A DNA stretch of 64,000 nt from Deltaproteobacteria bacterium HGW-Deltaproteobacteria-15 (GCA_002840535.1 PHBH01000010.1:186001-250000), one strand, 5' to 3'; positions 47,039-57,227 are shown, counted from the first letter of the stretch. The notes: generated from the sequence alone by a model not told the origin. A program made the numbers and translations.

Positions 47039-47610
47039 TACTTCTTTTTAAAGATTGCCCTCCATCCCGTCGGCTGTTGCAGAAAAGGCCGATAGATCCT
47101 GTTTACGCTGCATGCCTGTTCGGTGATGTAGAAGGCATCCGGGTCTGCGGCTGTCGCAAGATTCATGAGATTTCTCAGGTCCCGCCTTCGGCTGACGACA
47201 AACAGTTCGGTAACCGATCCGGTCAACCCTTCTCCCTGGAAAGTCGTCACGCCGAATCCGGACTCCCGCATCTTGCCGGCCATTTCCGTCCCTTTCTGAG
47301 CGCTGATTATGCGAAGAACGATATGGCCCAAGGCGATCCGCTTCTCCATCATGATTCCGACCACATTGCCTGTTGAGAACCCCAATGCGTAAAAAAGCCC
47401 CAGGATGGGTTTTTCTGCGATCAGGTTGACTACCGTGGATATGACGACCAGCCACATGCTCACCTCAACGAACCCGAGGAAGAACGCGGTTTTCATTCGC
47501 CCCTGTACGGTGCTGATGGTGCGAACGGTGCCCAGCGAAACGTCCACCACCCTGGCAACGAATATGAGGGCGCCGGTCAGAAGGGTCCCGAAGTCCAATC
47601 CAAGTTCCAT
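47038..47610 (-). CDS. UPF0316-family (DUF2179/DUF5698) membrane protein
   Basis: IFVARVVDVSLGTVRTISTVQGRMKTAFFLGFVEVSMWLVVISTVV, RESGFGVTTFQGEGLTGSVTELFVVSRRRDL. Confidence 0.85.
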   Translation of the reverse strand: MELGLDFGTLLTGALIFVARVVDVSLGTVRTISTVQGRMKTAFFLGFVEVSMWLVVISTVVNLIAEKPILGLFYALGFSTGNVVGIMMEKRIALGHIVLRIISAQKGTEMAGKMRESGFGVTTFQGEGLTGSVTELFVVSRRRDLRNLMNLATAADPDAFYITEQACSVNRIYRPFLQQPTGWRAIFKKK

Positions 47611-47723
47611 GTGAAGCCACCTCTTTTAAAAAAGTAACCGTCTAAAATACACAAGCGTGGAAAAAGATCAAGGGGGAGGAGGTTTTACTTTTTTAACCTC
47701 GTGTTCTGAGGTATTCTGCGCTC

Positions 47724-48512
47724 ATGATCGAAGACCAGGCAGAGGTTGCGTTCAACAGACCGCTTACGTCGGACACATGGCTCATGGGCCTCAGATCCGC
47801 GGCCATTTCCGGGTCAGCCCTTCCGGGCCAGTTTGTAATGGTCCGTGTCAGAAAGGGAGTGGATCCATTGCTGAGGCGGCCCTTTTCCATATGCGGAGTG
47901 GAGGGCGATTTGTTTCTCCTCCTCTACCGGGTCGTTGGAAAGGGATCAGCCATCATGACAGGGATCGCGGCAGGCGGTCGTGTCTCGGTGCTGGGTCCAC
48001 TGGGGAACGGCTTCCGGATTTCTGAAGATGACGGAAAAATGGTTCTCGTAGCGGGCGGCATTGGAATAGCACCGCTCCTTTTTCTCGCACATAGACTTGG
48101 CTCTAGAGAATTCAGGTTCATGGCCGGTTTTGGGTCGGCGGATGGAATAATCCCGGTACAGGAGGTCCTTGACCTTTCCCGGCCCCTCCAGGTTTCAACC
48201 GACGACGGGACGCAAGGCCATCATGGGCCCGTGACCGACCTGCTGCAGGGAACGCTCCGCGAGTGCGGGACGGGCTCTCCTTGTTCCATCTTCACGTGCG
48301 GGCCCAGGGGCATGCTGAAAAGCGTTGCGCGCATTGCCGGCAAGGACGGTATTGCCTGCCAGGTCTCCATGGAGGCCTCCATGGCTTGCGGACTCGGGGC
48401 GTGCCTGGGATGTGTCGTTCCGGCGGCGCCCCGTGAAGCGAGAACTTACTACCATGTGTGCAGTGAAGGGCCGGTATTCGATGCGACCATGATCGATTGG
48501 GAAGCGGTGTAA
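47724..48512 (+). CDS. pyrK: Dihydroorotate dehydrogenase electron-transfer subunit
   Basis: PLLRRPFSICGV (FAD motif), VAGGIGIAPLLFLA, MACGLGACLGCVVPA...YYHVCSEGPVFD ([2Fe-2S]). Confidence 0.93.
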   Translation: MIEDQAEVAFNRPLTSDTWLMGLRSAAISGSALPGQFVMVRVRKGVDPLLRRPFSICGVEGDLFLLLYRVVGKGSAIMTGIAAGGRVSVLGPLGNGFRISEDDGKMVLVAGGIGIAPLLFLAHRLGSREFRFMAGFGSADGIIPVQEVLDLSRPLQVSTDDGTQGHHGPVTDLLQGTLRECGTGSPCSIFTCGPRGMLKSVARIAGKDGIACQVSMEASMACGLGACLGCVVPAAPREARTYYHVCSEGPVFDATMIDWEAV

Positions 48513-49475
48513 ATGAAAATGGATCATCAGCAACCTGATCTCCGGGTACGGCTCGGTCCCCTGGAGTTGAAGAACCCGGTGATCGCGGCTTCCGGTACGT
48601 TCGGGTACGGGGAGGAGTATGCTTCCCTGGTGGACCTGAATCAAATCGGAGCCATTGTAGTCAAGGGACTTTCACTTAAACCCAAGTCGGGCAATCCTCC
48701 TCCCAGGATTGTGGAGACGAACGGTGGAATGCTCAATGCCATCGGCCTGGCAAACGTTGGAGTGGAAACCTTTATCAGGGAAAAACTCCCTGTTCTGCGG
48801 AAATACGACACCAGGATCATTGCGAACATCTATGGCCACCATATAGACGAGTACGGGGACCTGGCATCCATGCTGAAGGGCGTGGAAGGCATTGCCGCAC
48901 TGGAGGTGAATATTTCCTGCCCGAATGTGGAGTGCGGGGGCATGGTCTTCGGAGTAGATCCGGATGTCTCGGCCAGGGTGACGGAGAGAGTGCTCAAGAA
49001 CACCGACAAACCCGTGATCATGAAACTTACCCCCAATGTTACGGACATAAGGGTCATAGCCCGCGCAGTCGAAAGCGCCGGAGCCCATGCAATTTCGCTG
49101 ATCAATACCCTTACCGGGATGGCGATCGATGTGGACAGCAGGACGCCCAAGCTGGCGAACATCTACGGCGGGCTTTCAGGACCGGCCATTCGGCCGGTTG
49201 CGGTATTCATGGTCTACCAGGCGGCGAGCAGCGTGAGGATACCCGTGATCGGAATGGGCGGCATCATGGATGCAAGGGATGCGCTGGAGTTCATTATCGC
49301 GGGCGCGTCGGCCGTTCAGGTGGGTACGGCGAATTTTGTCGACCCTGCAGCGACGCTGGATGTTCTGGACGGGATCAGAGGGTATTGTGAGAAACACGGG
49401 ATTGGGCGGATCCAGGAGATCGTTGGAACGTTGAAGAGCAAAACAAGTCTCCCGCAGATCTCAGATCCCGTGTGA
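48513..49475 (+). CDS. pyrD: Dihydroorotate dehydrogenase, class 1B catalytic subunit
   Basis: NPVIAASGTFGYGEEY, EVNISCPNVECGGMVFG, KLTPNVTDI, GGLSGPAIRPVAVFMVYQ, GMGGIMDARDALEFIIAGASAVQVGTA. Confidence 0.95.
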   Translation: MKMDHQQPDLRVRLGPLELKNPVIAASGTFGYGEEYASLVDLNQIGAIVVKGLSLKPKSGNPPPRIVETNGGMLNAIGLANVGVETFIREKLPVLRKYDTRIIANIYGHHIDEYGDLASMLKGVEGIAALEVNISCPNVECGGMVFGVDPDVSARVTERVLKNTDKPVIMKLTPNVTDIRVIARAVESAGAHAISLINTLTGMAIDVDSRTPKLANIYGGLSGPAIRPVAVFMVYQAASSVRIPVIGMGGIMDARDALEFIIAGASAVQVGTANFVDPAATLDVLDGIRGYCEKHGIGRIQEIVGTLKSKTSLPQISDPV

Positions 49476-49521
49476 TGTTTCGCGGGAGACGCGGAGAACG
49501 ATTAAGAACTCATCAAAGATC

Positions 49522-49620
49522 GATGGGTTTCGCTATGCTCTACCCATCCTACGGCTTGCTCTCTAATGAAACCTCGTCAGGAACTGTTCGATGGGTTTCG
49601 CTACGCTCTACCCATCCTAC
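49522..49620. repeat. Two direct copies of GATGGGTTTCGCTAYGCTCTACCCATCCTAC
   Basis: 49522-49552 and 49590-49620. Confidence 0.85.
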
Positions 49621-49634
49621 GGGATATCATCCCA

Positions 49635-51443
49635 CTAGCCTTCACTCTTTCCTTTGTACATCGCCTCAATCAGATCCTTGAATGCCTCGTTTACATATTT
49701 TCTCTTCACCTTCATGGTCGGCGTTACTTCTCCATCCTCCTCGTAGAGCTTTTTGGGAAGGATGGTGAATTTCTTGATCTGTTCAACCCTGGAAAGGGAT
49801 TCGTTCACCTTGTTGATCTCGCCCTGAATCAGCTTAATGATCTCGGGCGCATGTGTGAGATCCTTGTATGTGGAGAACTGTACTTTCTTGTCCTGAGCAT
49901 ACTTGACGACATTGTCCTCGTCGATCATGATCAGCGAGCTCATGAATTTTCTCCGATCCCCGATCACGACCGCATCATTGATGTAAGGGCTGAACTTGAG
50001 CTTGTTCTCGATGTACTGGGGGGTGATGTTCTTCCCTCCTGCAGTGACAATGATGTCCTTCTTGCGATCCGTGATCTTGAGGTATCCGTCCTCGTCGATC
50101 ATGCCCACGTCGCCTGAGTGCAGCCACCCGTCCTTCAATGTCTCTGCAGTGGCTTCCGGATTCTTGTAGTAGCCCTTGAACACGCTCGGGGAGCGCACCA
50201 GGATCTCCCCGTCTTCGGCGATCTTCACTTCCGTGCCGGTGAGGGGAGGGCCCACTGTCCCGAACTTGGCCTTGCCCACCCTGGAGACGCACGTCACCCC
50301 TGTTCCCTCTGTCTGGCCGTAGCCTTCGATCAGATTCACTCCAATGGACTGAAAGAAGTGAAGCACGTCCGGCGAAATGGGGGCAGCCCCTGAATAGGCG
50401 ATGCGCATCCGGTCAAAGCCCAGCCTCTCCTTGAGCTTTCTGAAAACCGAGAAGTAGGCAATCCAGTAAAGGATCTCCAGCGAGCGGGGGATCTTCTTGA
50501 AATTCATGCTCAGGGTGGCCCGCTTCCGGCCTAGCTTGAGCGCACCGTAAAAGACCATCCTCTTAAACCAGGTCGCATCCGACATCTTGATGTAAATGGC
50601 CGAGTAGTATTTCTCCCAGATCCTGGGAACGGCATAGCCCACGGTGGGTGAGATTTCGATCATGTTGTCCGTCACCGTGTCGGGACTCTCGATGAAGTTG
50701 ACCACGAATCCATGGGTGATATGTCCCATGACAGAGAAGAGCTGTTCAAAGACATGGCAGAGGGGAAGAAACGACATGACCTCGTCCTTGTCATGCATGG
50801 GATTATCTTTTGTGATCGCCTTCCCCATCCAGGTAAGGTTCCTCTGAGTCAGCATGGCGCCTTTGGGCGGGCCGGTTGTACCGGACGTATAGATCAGCAT
50901 GGCCACGTCCTCGGGCATCACGGAATCGATTCTCTTTTCAAAGAGCTCCGGGTCCTTTTCCGACGCCTGCTTCCCTGTTTCCATGAGCTCGTCGAAGGTC
51001 ATTACCATGGGATCGCTGAAATGGCGCAGCCCTTCCAGGTCCCAGACGATTACCTTCTTGAGAAGTGGTGCGTTTTCCCTGAAGTTCAGCCACTTGTCCA
51101 GTTGCTCTTCGTTCTCCACGAAAAAGAACTTGGATTCGGAGTTCTGAATGACATATTCCACCTGTTGCCACGCATTGGTGGCGTATATGCCGACGACGAT
51201 CCCTCCTGCGCACTGAATGGCCATGTCGGCGATGACCCATTCAGGGCAATTGTCGCCGATGATGGACACGGTATCGCCCTTTTCTAGCCCCAGTGCCAGG
51301 AGCCCGGAGCCGACCCATTTTGCCATGCGGTAATAATCGTTCCAGGTGAGATCGTGCCATAGACCATGCTCCTTCTTCCGCATGGCCACGCGGTCCTGGT
51401 GTTTTCTTACCGTTTCCCTGAAGATCTTTGGTGCGGTTTCCAT
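49635..51443 (-). CDS. fadD: Long-chain acyl-CoA synthetase (AMP-forming)
   Basis: MLIYTSGTTGPPKGAMLTQRNL, GYGQTEGTGVTCVS, DGWLHSGDVGMIDEDGYLKITDRKKDIIVTAGGKNI. Confidence 0.93.
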   Translation of the reverse strand: METAPKIFRETVRKHQDRVAMRKKEHGLWHDLTWNDYYRMAKWVGSGLLALGLEKGDTVSIIGDNCPEWVIADMAIQCAGGIVVGIYATNAWQQVEYVIQNSESKFFFVENEEQLDKWLNFRENAPLLKKVIVWDLEGLRHFSDPMVMTFDELMETGKQASEKDPELFEKRIDSVMPEDVAMLIYTSGTTGPPKGAMLTQRNLTWMGKAITKDNPMHDKDEVMSFLPLCHVFEQLFSVMGHITHGFVVNFIESPDTVTDNMIEISPTVGYAVPRIWEKYYSAIYIKMSDATWFKRMVFYGALKLGRKRATLSMNFKKIPRSLEILYWIAYFSVFRKLKERLGFDRMRIAYSGAAPISPDVLHFFQSIGVNLIEGYGQTEGTGVTCVSRVGKAKFGTVGPPLTGTEVKIAEDGEILVRSPSVFKGYYKNPEATAETLKDGWLHSGDVGMIDEDGYLKITDRKKDIIVTAGGKNITPQYIENKLKFSPYINDAVVIGDRRKFMSSLIMIDEDNVVKYAQDKKVQFSTYKDLTHAPEIIKLIQGEINKVNESLSRVEQIKKFTILPKKLYEEDGEVTPTMKVKRKYVNEAFKDLIEAMYKGKSEG

Positions 51444-51527
51444 TCCAAAACCCCGTTAGAAGACAGTTTGTCTTCAGATAAAACGGATCATACAAACCCC
51501 AATGCAGGCCTGCTGCCGCAACCCAGT

Positions 51528-51594
51528 AGGTGTCGGGTGTCAGTGTTCAGGTTTCAGGGGTTCGGGTTTGCTGACACCTGACACCTGAAACCTG
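51528..51594. repeat. Inverted repeat of GTGTCAG/CAGGTTTCAG units
   Basis: AGGTGTCGGGTGTCAGTGTTCAGGTTTCAG...CTGACACCTGACACCTGAAACCTG. Confidence 0.7.
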
Positions 51595-51607
51595 GTGCCA
51601 AGCTTGC

Positions 51608-52390
51608 TCATCTCCACCTTTTCTTTCTCTTCCACCGCTGGTACCCCTTTGCGGATTCCACGGAGCGGATGCCCATGTAGAACTCCTGCACATCCTTGTC
51701 TTCGATCAGCTCCTTTGCATTTCCCTTCATCACGAATCGGCCGTTTTCCAGGATGAGGGCAAAATCGGAAATCGCGAGAGCCATCCTCGCATTCTGTTCC
51801 ACAAGCAGAAGGGTGACTCCTTCCTCGTGAATGGTCTTGATGATCTTGAATATCTCCTGCACCAGAATCGGGGAAAGGCCAAGCGAGGGTTCATCCAGAA
51901 AGAGCAGGGACGGCCTGTTCATGAGGGCTCTGCCGATGGCGAGCATCTGCTGTTCGCCGCCGGAAAGGGTACCGGCCCACTGACCTTCTCTAGCCTTGAG
52001 AACCGGAAAATAGCGGTAAATCATCTCGAAATCGTCTTTTATGGCGATACGGTCATTCCTCAGGTAAGCTCCCATCATCAGGTTCTCTTTGACCGTGAGC
52101 TCTTCGAAAACCTGCCGCCCTTCCGGAACGTAAGAGATCCCCATCCGAACGATCACTTCGGTATCCTCTCCGTCGATCCGCCTCTCCATGAACTCGATCG
52201 TTCCTTTGTCGGGCTGGTCGTCCAGGAGGCCCATCACGGTCTTCAGGATAGTCGATTTGCCTGCACCGTTGTTCCCCAGAACGGCAGTGACCGTTCCCAC
52301 GTCAACGGACAGAGAGACGCCCCTCAAGGCATAGATCAGCCCATAGTATGTTTCGATATTCTTGATCTCAAGCAATGTCCCGGATGGCAT
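51608..52390 (-). CDS. livF: Branched-chain amino-acid-type ABC transporter ATPase LivF
   Basis: AVLGNNGAGKSTILKTVMGL, LSGGEQQMLAIGRALM, LLFLDEPSLGLSPILVQEIF. Confidence 0.93.
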   Translation of the reverse strand: MPSGTLLEIKNIETYYGLIYALRGVSLSVDVGTVTAVLGNNGAGKSTILKTVMGLLDDQPDKGTIEFMERRIDGEDTEVIVRMGISYVPEGRQVFEELTVKENLMMGAYLRNDRIAIKDDFEMIYRYFPVLKAREGQWAGTLSGGEQQMLAIGRALMNRPSLLFLDEPSLGLSPILVQEIFKIIKTIHEEGVTLLLVEQNARMALAISDFALILENGRFVMKGNAKELIEDKDVQEFYMGIRSVESAKGYQRWKRKKRWR

Positions 52391-53159
52391 TCTCTTCTCC
52401 CAGATAGGCCTTCAGCACCTCGGGGTTCCGCTGCACCTCTTCCGGTGTCCCCTCGACAATGGGGCTCCCGAAGTTGATCACAAGGACGCGGTCCGAAATG
52501 TCCATAACCATTTTCATGTCGTGCTCGATAAGCAGGATGGTGACCTTCAGCGTGTCCTGGATGTCCTTGATCCAGAAGATCATGTCCTGCTTTTCCTCCG
52601 AATTCATGCCCGCGGACGGCTCGTCCAGAAGAAGCAGTTGAGGCTCAAGGGCGAGTGCCCTGCCAAGCTCCACCTGTTTCTGCGTCCCGTAAGGGAGGCC
52701 TCCGACAAACTTGTTTCTGACGGACTGCAGATCCAGAAGATCGATGATTTCTTCCACCTTCTTGCGGTTGGCAACCTCCTCCTTTCCGGCAAATGAGCGC
52801 CTTCCCCACATGAAGGCGCCGCGGAAGAGGCCGGTCTTCATATACCGATGGCGGCCCAGCATGAGGTTCTCCATGGTGCTCATATGGGCAAAGAGCTCGA
52901 TGTTCTGAAAGGTGCGCGCGATACCCATCCTCGCAACCTTGTCGGGACGCCGGCCCTGAATCTCGCGATCCTTGAAGACAATCCTCCCCCTGCTTGGGCG
53001 ATAGATGCCGTTGATGCAATTGAAGAGGGTTGTTTTACCCGCACCGTTCGGGCCGATTATGGAAAAGATCTGCCCTTCCTGGACTTCAAAGTTGATGTTG
53101 CTGAGGGCATCCAGGCCGCCGAAGGAAATTGAAAGCTTCTCTACTTTGAAAAAGGCCAT
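52368..53159 (-). CDS. livG: Branched-chain amino-acid-type ABC transporter ATPase LivG
   Basis: SIIGPNGAGKTTLFNCINGIYRPSRG, ARTFQNIELFAHMSTMENLMLGRH, LLLLDEPSAGMNSEEKQDMI. Confidence 0.93.
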   Translation of the reverse strand: MAFFKVEKLSISFGGLDALSNINFEVQEGQIFSIIGPNGAGKTTLFNCINGIYRPSRGRIVFKDREIQGRRPDKVARMGIARTFQNIELFAHMSTMENLMLGRHRYMKTGLFRGAFMWGRRSFAGKEEVANRKKVEEIIDLLDLQSVRNKFVGGLPYGTQKQVELGRALALEPQLLLLDEPSAGMNSEEKQDMIFWIKDIQDTLKVTILLIEHDMKMVMDISDRVLVINFGSPIVEGTPEEVQRNPEVLKAYLGEENAIRDIA

Positions 53160-53390
53160 GATGGTTTTCTTCTTAAAGGATGATGATGTGAGGAGGTTGG
53201 AGGGATGACCCTCCACCTCCTGCCTCAACTCATTGCAACCTTCCCACCCCCACCTTTCCTCCCCCATCGAGGGGGAGGAAACCATGGGATGCCTCATACT
53301 TCCCCTCCCTTGTCGAAGATCCCGCCACAGGCGGGGCGGGAGGGGATAGGGGAGACGAAGAGTTCGTAAACGAGTTAATGACTCAGGACC

Positions 53391-54575
53391 CTAGAGCGGC
53401 TCGAACCACTCTGTCAATTGCTTCGCCTTTCCTCCGTCCAGGCACTGGGTCAGGAAGACCTCTCTCTGGCCCTGCCGGGAAAACATGTCGTTCGGTTCGA
53501 ACTTGTCATAGTCGATCCGTCCGAAAATGCCCTTGAACCCCTTGATTCCCTCCATCGCCTGTACGAATCGCTCCCTCGTCAAATCGCGACCGCACCTCTT
53601 GAGCCCCTCCACCATCGGCTCCACAAAACCGATCCCGGCATAAAAGAAAACGCCCCACCTCTCATCCTTCGCGGCGTATTTCTCATGAGCCTTTTTGTAT
53701 TTCAGCATCAGGGGAGCAGTGGAGTCCGGAAGCTCGCCGAAATTGGCCACGATGACATCTTTCCACAGCCCCTTGCTGATCTGCATCATGAGGGGAAAGT
53801 CGGAGCAGGTGCTGGTGCTCATCCATTGAGGGTTGAACTGCATGGCCTTGGCTGTCCCCAGGATTCGCACCGCGTGCACGGGGGTAACCCAGAGGAGCAC
53901 CACGTCGGCATCCGCCTTCTTGAACTGCATGACGTGGGGTTTCATATCCGTGTCCGCCTGCTCGACCGGGATCTGGGCAACCAGCTTCAAACCGTGTTTC
54001 GAGAGCTCTTTCTCGGCCCCTGCTACTCCGTTTTTCCCGTAATCGTCGTTCTGATAGGCTATGGCGACGCGTTTCTTGCCCAGCTTGGAGACGGCGTAGC
54101 CGCTGAGCGCCTTGGCTTCCGAATAATAGAGGGGATAGACCGCAAAGAGATATTTCTGGGGTGGGGTGATCCAGTGGAGCGAACCCGCAGCAGGTCCGAC
54201 CCAGGGAATCTTCCTCTCCGCGAGATAATCCCTCACGGCAAGCCCGCAGGCAGTGCCCACGCCCGAGGCCCATCCGAAGATGCCCACGCCTTCCTGGAGT
54301 TCCTTGACCCCGGCCTTTGTCTTTGCAGGATTATAGCCGTCATCGAACATGTGGTATTCGATCTTGCGGCCGTTGATCCCGCCTTCATCGTTGATCATTT
54401 GAAAAAGGACCCCGGTACCCCTGGCAACCGCGCCCCAGGGCGCGGCCGGACCGGTTTGCGGGCCCCATTGCCCGATGTGGATGGCAGTATCCGTCACCCC
54501 TTCCTCGGCCGAAGCCTGAAAAGCCAGGCCCAGTACCCCGATTAACAAAAAGAGCACCCACATTCTCTTCTTCAT
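53391..54575 (-). CDS. Liv-type ABC transporter substrate-binding protein
   Basis: Signal peptide; IHIGQWGPQTGPAAPWGAVARGTGVLFQMINDEGGINGRKIEYHMFDDGYNPAKTKAGVKELQE. Confidence 0.92.
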   Translation of the reverse strand: MKKRMWVLFLLIGVLGLAFQASAEEGVTDTAIHIGQWGPQTGPAAPWGAVARGTGVLFQMINDEGGINGRKIEYHMFDDGYNPAKTKAGVKELQEGVGIFGWASGVGTACGLAVRDYLAERKIPWVGPAAGSLHWITPPQKYLFAVYPLYYSEAKALSGYAVSKLGKKRVAIAYQNDDYGKNGVAGAEKELSKHGLKLVAQIPVEQADTDMKPHVMQFKKADADVVLLWVTPVHAVRILGTAKAMQFNPQWMSTSTCSDFPLMMQISKGLWKDVIVANFGELPDSTAPLMLKYKKAHEKYAAKDERWGVFFYAGIGFVEPMVEGLKRCGRDLTRERFVQAMEGIKGFKGIFGRIDYDKFEPNDMFSRQGQREVFLTQCLDGGKAKQLTEWFEPL

Positions 54576-54612
54576 GAACCCCCCTCCTTTGGATTGAAGA
54601 TTGACGTTGACT

Positions 54613-55488
54613 CTACACCTTCTTCACATAATGTCGGGCGAACAGCCCGCTCGGTTTTACGCAAAGGACAAGGACAATGATGGCAAAGGCAACCACAGAC
54701 TTGAATTCAATGGAAACATAGGCGCCGAACAGATTCTCGATCAGGCCGATGATATAGGCGCCGAATACGGACCCGGGCAAAGAGGTCATGCCGCCCAGCA
54801 CCGCCGCTGCAAATCCCTTGAGCATTGGATCCCACATCATGTACGGCTGCATGGTTGTCGGGGCGATGAGCAGTCCTGCCACGCACCCCACCAGGGAAGA
54901 AATGCCCCAGGTGATCATGAGAATCCGGTTGGTGCGGATCCCCATCAGCCGGGCTGCGACCCGGTTCTGCTGCGTCGCTTTCATGGCTACACCGACTTTT
55001 GAATATTGAAGAAAGAGAAAGAGGATGATCATGAGCACAAGGGCCACCACGAAGGTAAGCACTTCAAGGGAGCTCACGTAGACGTTGCCGAGTGACACGC
55101 TGTCGTAAGGAGAGATTGGAAAAGGCATGGTCTTGGGGTCGGCCCCGAATTTCCAGGAGACCACTCCCATGAGGATCATCTCCATGCCGATCGTGATGAT
55201 GATCATCCCCAGCACATTAGGTTCCTTGGCCCTCCTGAGCACTGCGAACTCCAGGAAGAATCCAAGAAGGACGGCGAAGAGGAGTGCCCCGGGAAACGCG
55301 ACATAGAATGGAAAGCCGTGGAACTCGAGGACCATGAACGTGAGGAAGATGACGAACAGGGACATCTCGCCCTGAGCGAAATTGACCACTTCCGAGGTCT
55401 TGTAAATGATTACCATTGCAAGACCCATGAGGGCGTATGAGCTGCCCACCGCAATCCCGCTTGCCAGCACCTGAAGGAATTCAAGCAT
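54613..55488 (-). CDS. livH: Liv-type ABC permease LivH
   Basis: LASGIAVGSSYALMGLAMVIIYKTSEVVNFAQGEM, KVGVAMKATQQNRVAARLMGI, AAVLGGMTSLPGSVFGAYIIGLIENL. Confidence 0.93.
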   Translation of the reverse strand: MLEFLQVLASGIAVGSSYALMGLAMVIIYKTSEVVNFAQGEMSLFVIFLTFMVLEFHGFPFYVAFPGALLFAVLLGFFLEFAVLRRAKEPNVLGMIIITIGMEMILMGVVSWKFGADPKTMPFPISPYDSVSLGNVYVSSLEVLTFVVALVLMIILFLFLQYSKVGVAMKATQQNRVAARLMGIRTNRILMITWGISSLVGCVAGLLIAPTTMQPYMMWDPMLKGFAAAVLGGMTSLPGSVFGAYIIGLIENLFGAYVSIEFKSVVAFAIIVLVLCVKPSGLFARHYVKKV

Positions 55489-55557
55489 GATGAACCCCGC
55501 TATTCCTGGAAGCACCGAAACCTTGGACCGCTCAGATCATCGGATTCGGCGCAACAT

Positions 55558-55681
55558 GGGTATTGGAATGATGGAAAACTGGAATGATGGGTTTTGAAGA
55601 AGATCGGCCAATCCCGGTGCCACCATCTGAGAGTCTGCCGTCCCATATTCTACCCATCATTCCATCATTCCATTATTCCGG
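55558..55681. repeat. Hairpin repeat element (copy B), between livM and livH
   Basis: TATTGGAATGATGG...CCATCATTCCATTATTCCGG; 20-nt right end identical to copy A. Confidence 0.75.
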
Positions 55682-55685
55682 TGTT

Positions 55686-56735
55686 TCAAAATGGCCAGGT
55701 TCTCCAGTATATCTTCGTCCTGATCCAGAACCCGTAGATCCCCAACGGCTCAAAAACCATGATCAGGACCATAATCAGCCCATACAGAATGAACTGGATG
55801 TTCGAAACCCCTGTAATGGAGAAATAGCTCCTGGAAAGTGCTTCAAGCCACTGCCCGAGGTAGGGAATACTCAGGATATTTCTCAGTTCCAGATCAAGCC
55901 AGGAAAGGAGGCAGGCCCCGGCTATCGCGCCGAAAAGGGAGCCGAGCCCGCCTACCACAACCATGGCCAGAAACATTATGGACATAAGAAGGCTGAAGAG
56001 CTCCGGTTCAATAAATCTGAGGACGAACGCATAGAGGCCGCCGGCAAGACCGGTGTAGAATGCGCTGATTGCGAAGGCGAGGGTTTTGTAGAAAATCAGG
56101 TTCACGCCCATGGTCTCTGCTGCGATATCCGCATCCCGTATTGCTATGAAGGCACGTCCGATCTTGGTCTTGATGATGTTTCTTGCAGCGAGGGTCATGA
56201 TGACCAGGATAGTGACCAGGAGGTAGTAAAAATCCCGATCGGAGTTCAGGTGCCAGGGTCCGATTGTGAGCTCAGGGGTATGGAGACCCTGGCGGCCTCC
56301 GAAAAATTCGATGCGCCCGATGATACGGGTAATGGTGAGTCCAAAGCCCAGGGTTGCAATGGAGAGGTACGGACCTTCCAGGCGAAGAGCAGGCAAGCCG
56401 AGCAGGAATCCGAACAGGGCTGCGCAAACCGCACCTGCGGGAAGGGCGAGCAGGAACGGGAAATGGGCCTTTGCCATCAGGACGGTAGTCGCAAAGGCGC
56501 CTATGGCAAAAAAACCGGAGTGGCCGAGTGAAATCTGCCCCGTGTATCCCACGAGGAGATTGAGCCCGATGGCCACAAGGATATTGATTGCCATGTAGTT
56601 GGCTACATAGACATAGTAGTTCTTGAAGATGAACGGGAAAAGGGCGAGAAAGACGATCAGGACGGCAAACCAGAAGACCACGACCGGCGAAGTAAAGAGC
56701 TGCACGTCCTCATAGTAGTCCCTTTTCATGTCCAT
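55686..56735 (-). CDS. livM: Liv-type ABC permease LivM
   Basis: GLNLLVGYTGQISLGHSGFFAIGAFATTVL, RAFIAIRDADIAAETMGVNLIFYKTLAFAISAFYTGLAGGLYA. Confidence 0.93.
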   Translation of the reverse strand: MDMKRDYYEDVQLFTSPVVVFWFAVLIVFLALFPFIFKNYYVYVANYMAINILVAIGLNLLVGYTGQISLGHSGFFAIGAFATTVLMAKAHFPFLLALPAGAVCAALFGFLLGLPALRLEGPYLSIATLGFGLTITRIIGRIEFFGGRQGLHTPELTIGPWHLNSDRDFYYLLVTILVIMTLAARNIIKTKIGRAFIAIRDADIAAETMGVNLIFYKTLAFAISAFYTGLAGGLYAFVLRFIEPELFSLLMSIMFLAMVVVGGLGSLFGAIAGACLLSWLDLELRNILSIPYLGQWLEALSRSYFSITGVSNIQFILYGLIMVLIMVFEPLGIYGFWIRTKIYWRTWPF

Positions 56736-56831
56736 AGGCGAGTTCTCCTCTTCAGATCCGATGGGACGGCTTGGCTTTTCAGATCAGAGGTTCGAGGTGA
56801 AAGGAACGAGGAAAAAGGCTCCAACCGTACC

Positions 56832-57227
56832 TTATTCCTTGTCTTCGATTCCCGATCCGCGATCCTTCGATTTGTCGATTACTTTTCTGTAATAAAGCTG
56901 CTTTTCCTCAAGAAGTGGGGACTTTTTTCCCACCATATTCAGTTTCATGATTCTGAAATTGATCTTCTTGATCAATTTGTATCTTTCTTTCTCGTCGGGG
57001 AGGCTCGCCAGGAGGTCCTCCATTTGCCTGATCTCCTTTTTTTCCTGCAGTTCAGGGGGCAGGCAGTCTGCATTCTTCAGAATCTTGTAGGCGATGCGGA
57101 GATCTTCGGGCACATGGCTGTCGTCTTCCAGGTCAAGGGGCTTCCCGTGCCCCGGGAGATTGTCAAATTCTCCCCTTTCCTGGGCCTCCTTAATTCTCTG
57201 CTCCACGATTCTGAGGCAATCGAACAT
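56832..57227 (-). CDS. DUF1992 (DnaJ-homologue-C28-like) protein
   Basis: VEQRIKEAQERGEFDNLPGHGKPLDLEDDSHVPEDLRIAYKILKNADCLPPELQEKKEI. Confidence 0.9.
   Translation of the reverse strand: MFDCLRIVEQRIKEAQERGEFDNLPGHGKPLDLEDDSHVPEDLRIAYKILKNADCLPPELQEKKEIRQMEDLLASLPDEKERYKLIKKINFRIMKLNMVGKKSPLLEEKQLYYRKVIDKSKDRGSGIEDKE

Noticed and set aside
53418-54545. 375-aa plus-strand ORF opposite the Liv-type binding protein
   Set aside because: Antisense shadow; no motif, while the minus frame has clear family signatures and a signal peptide.
55584-56531. 315-aa plus-strand ORF opposite livM
   Set aside because: Antisense shadow; begins inside the hairpin repeat and has no domain.
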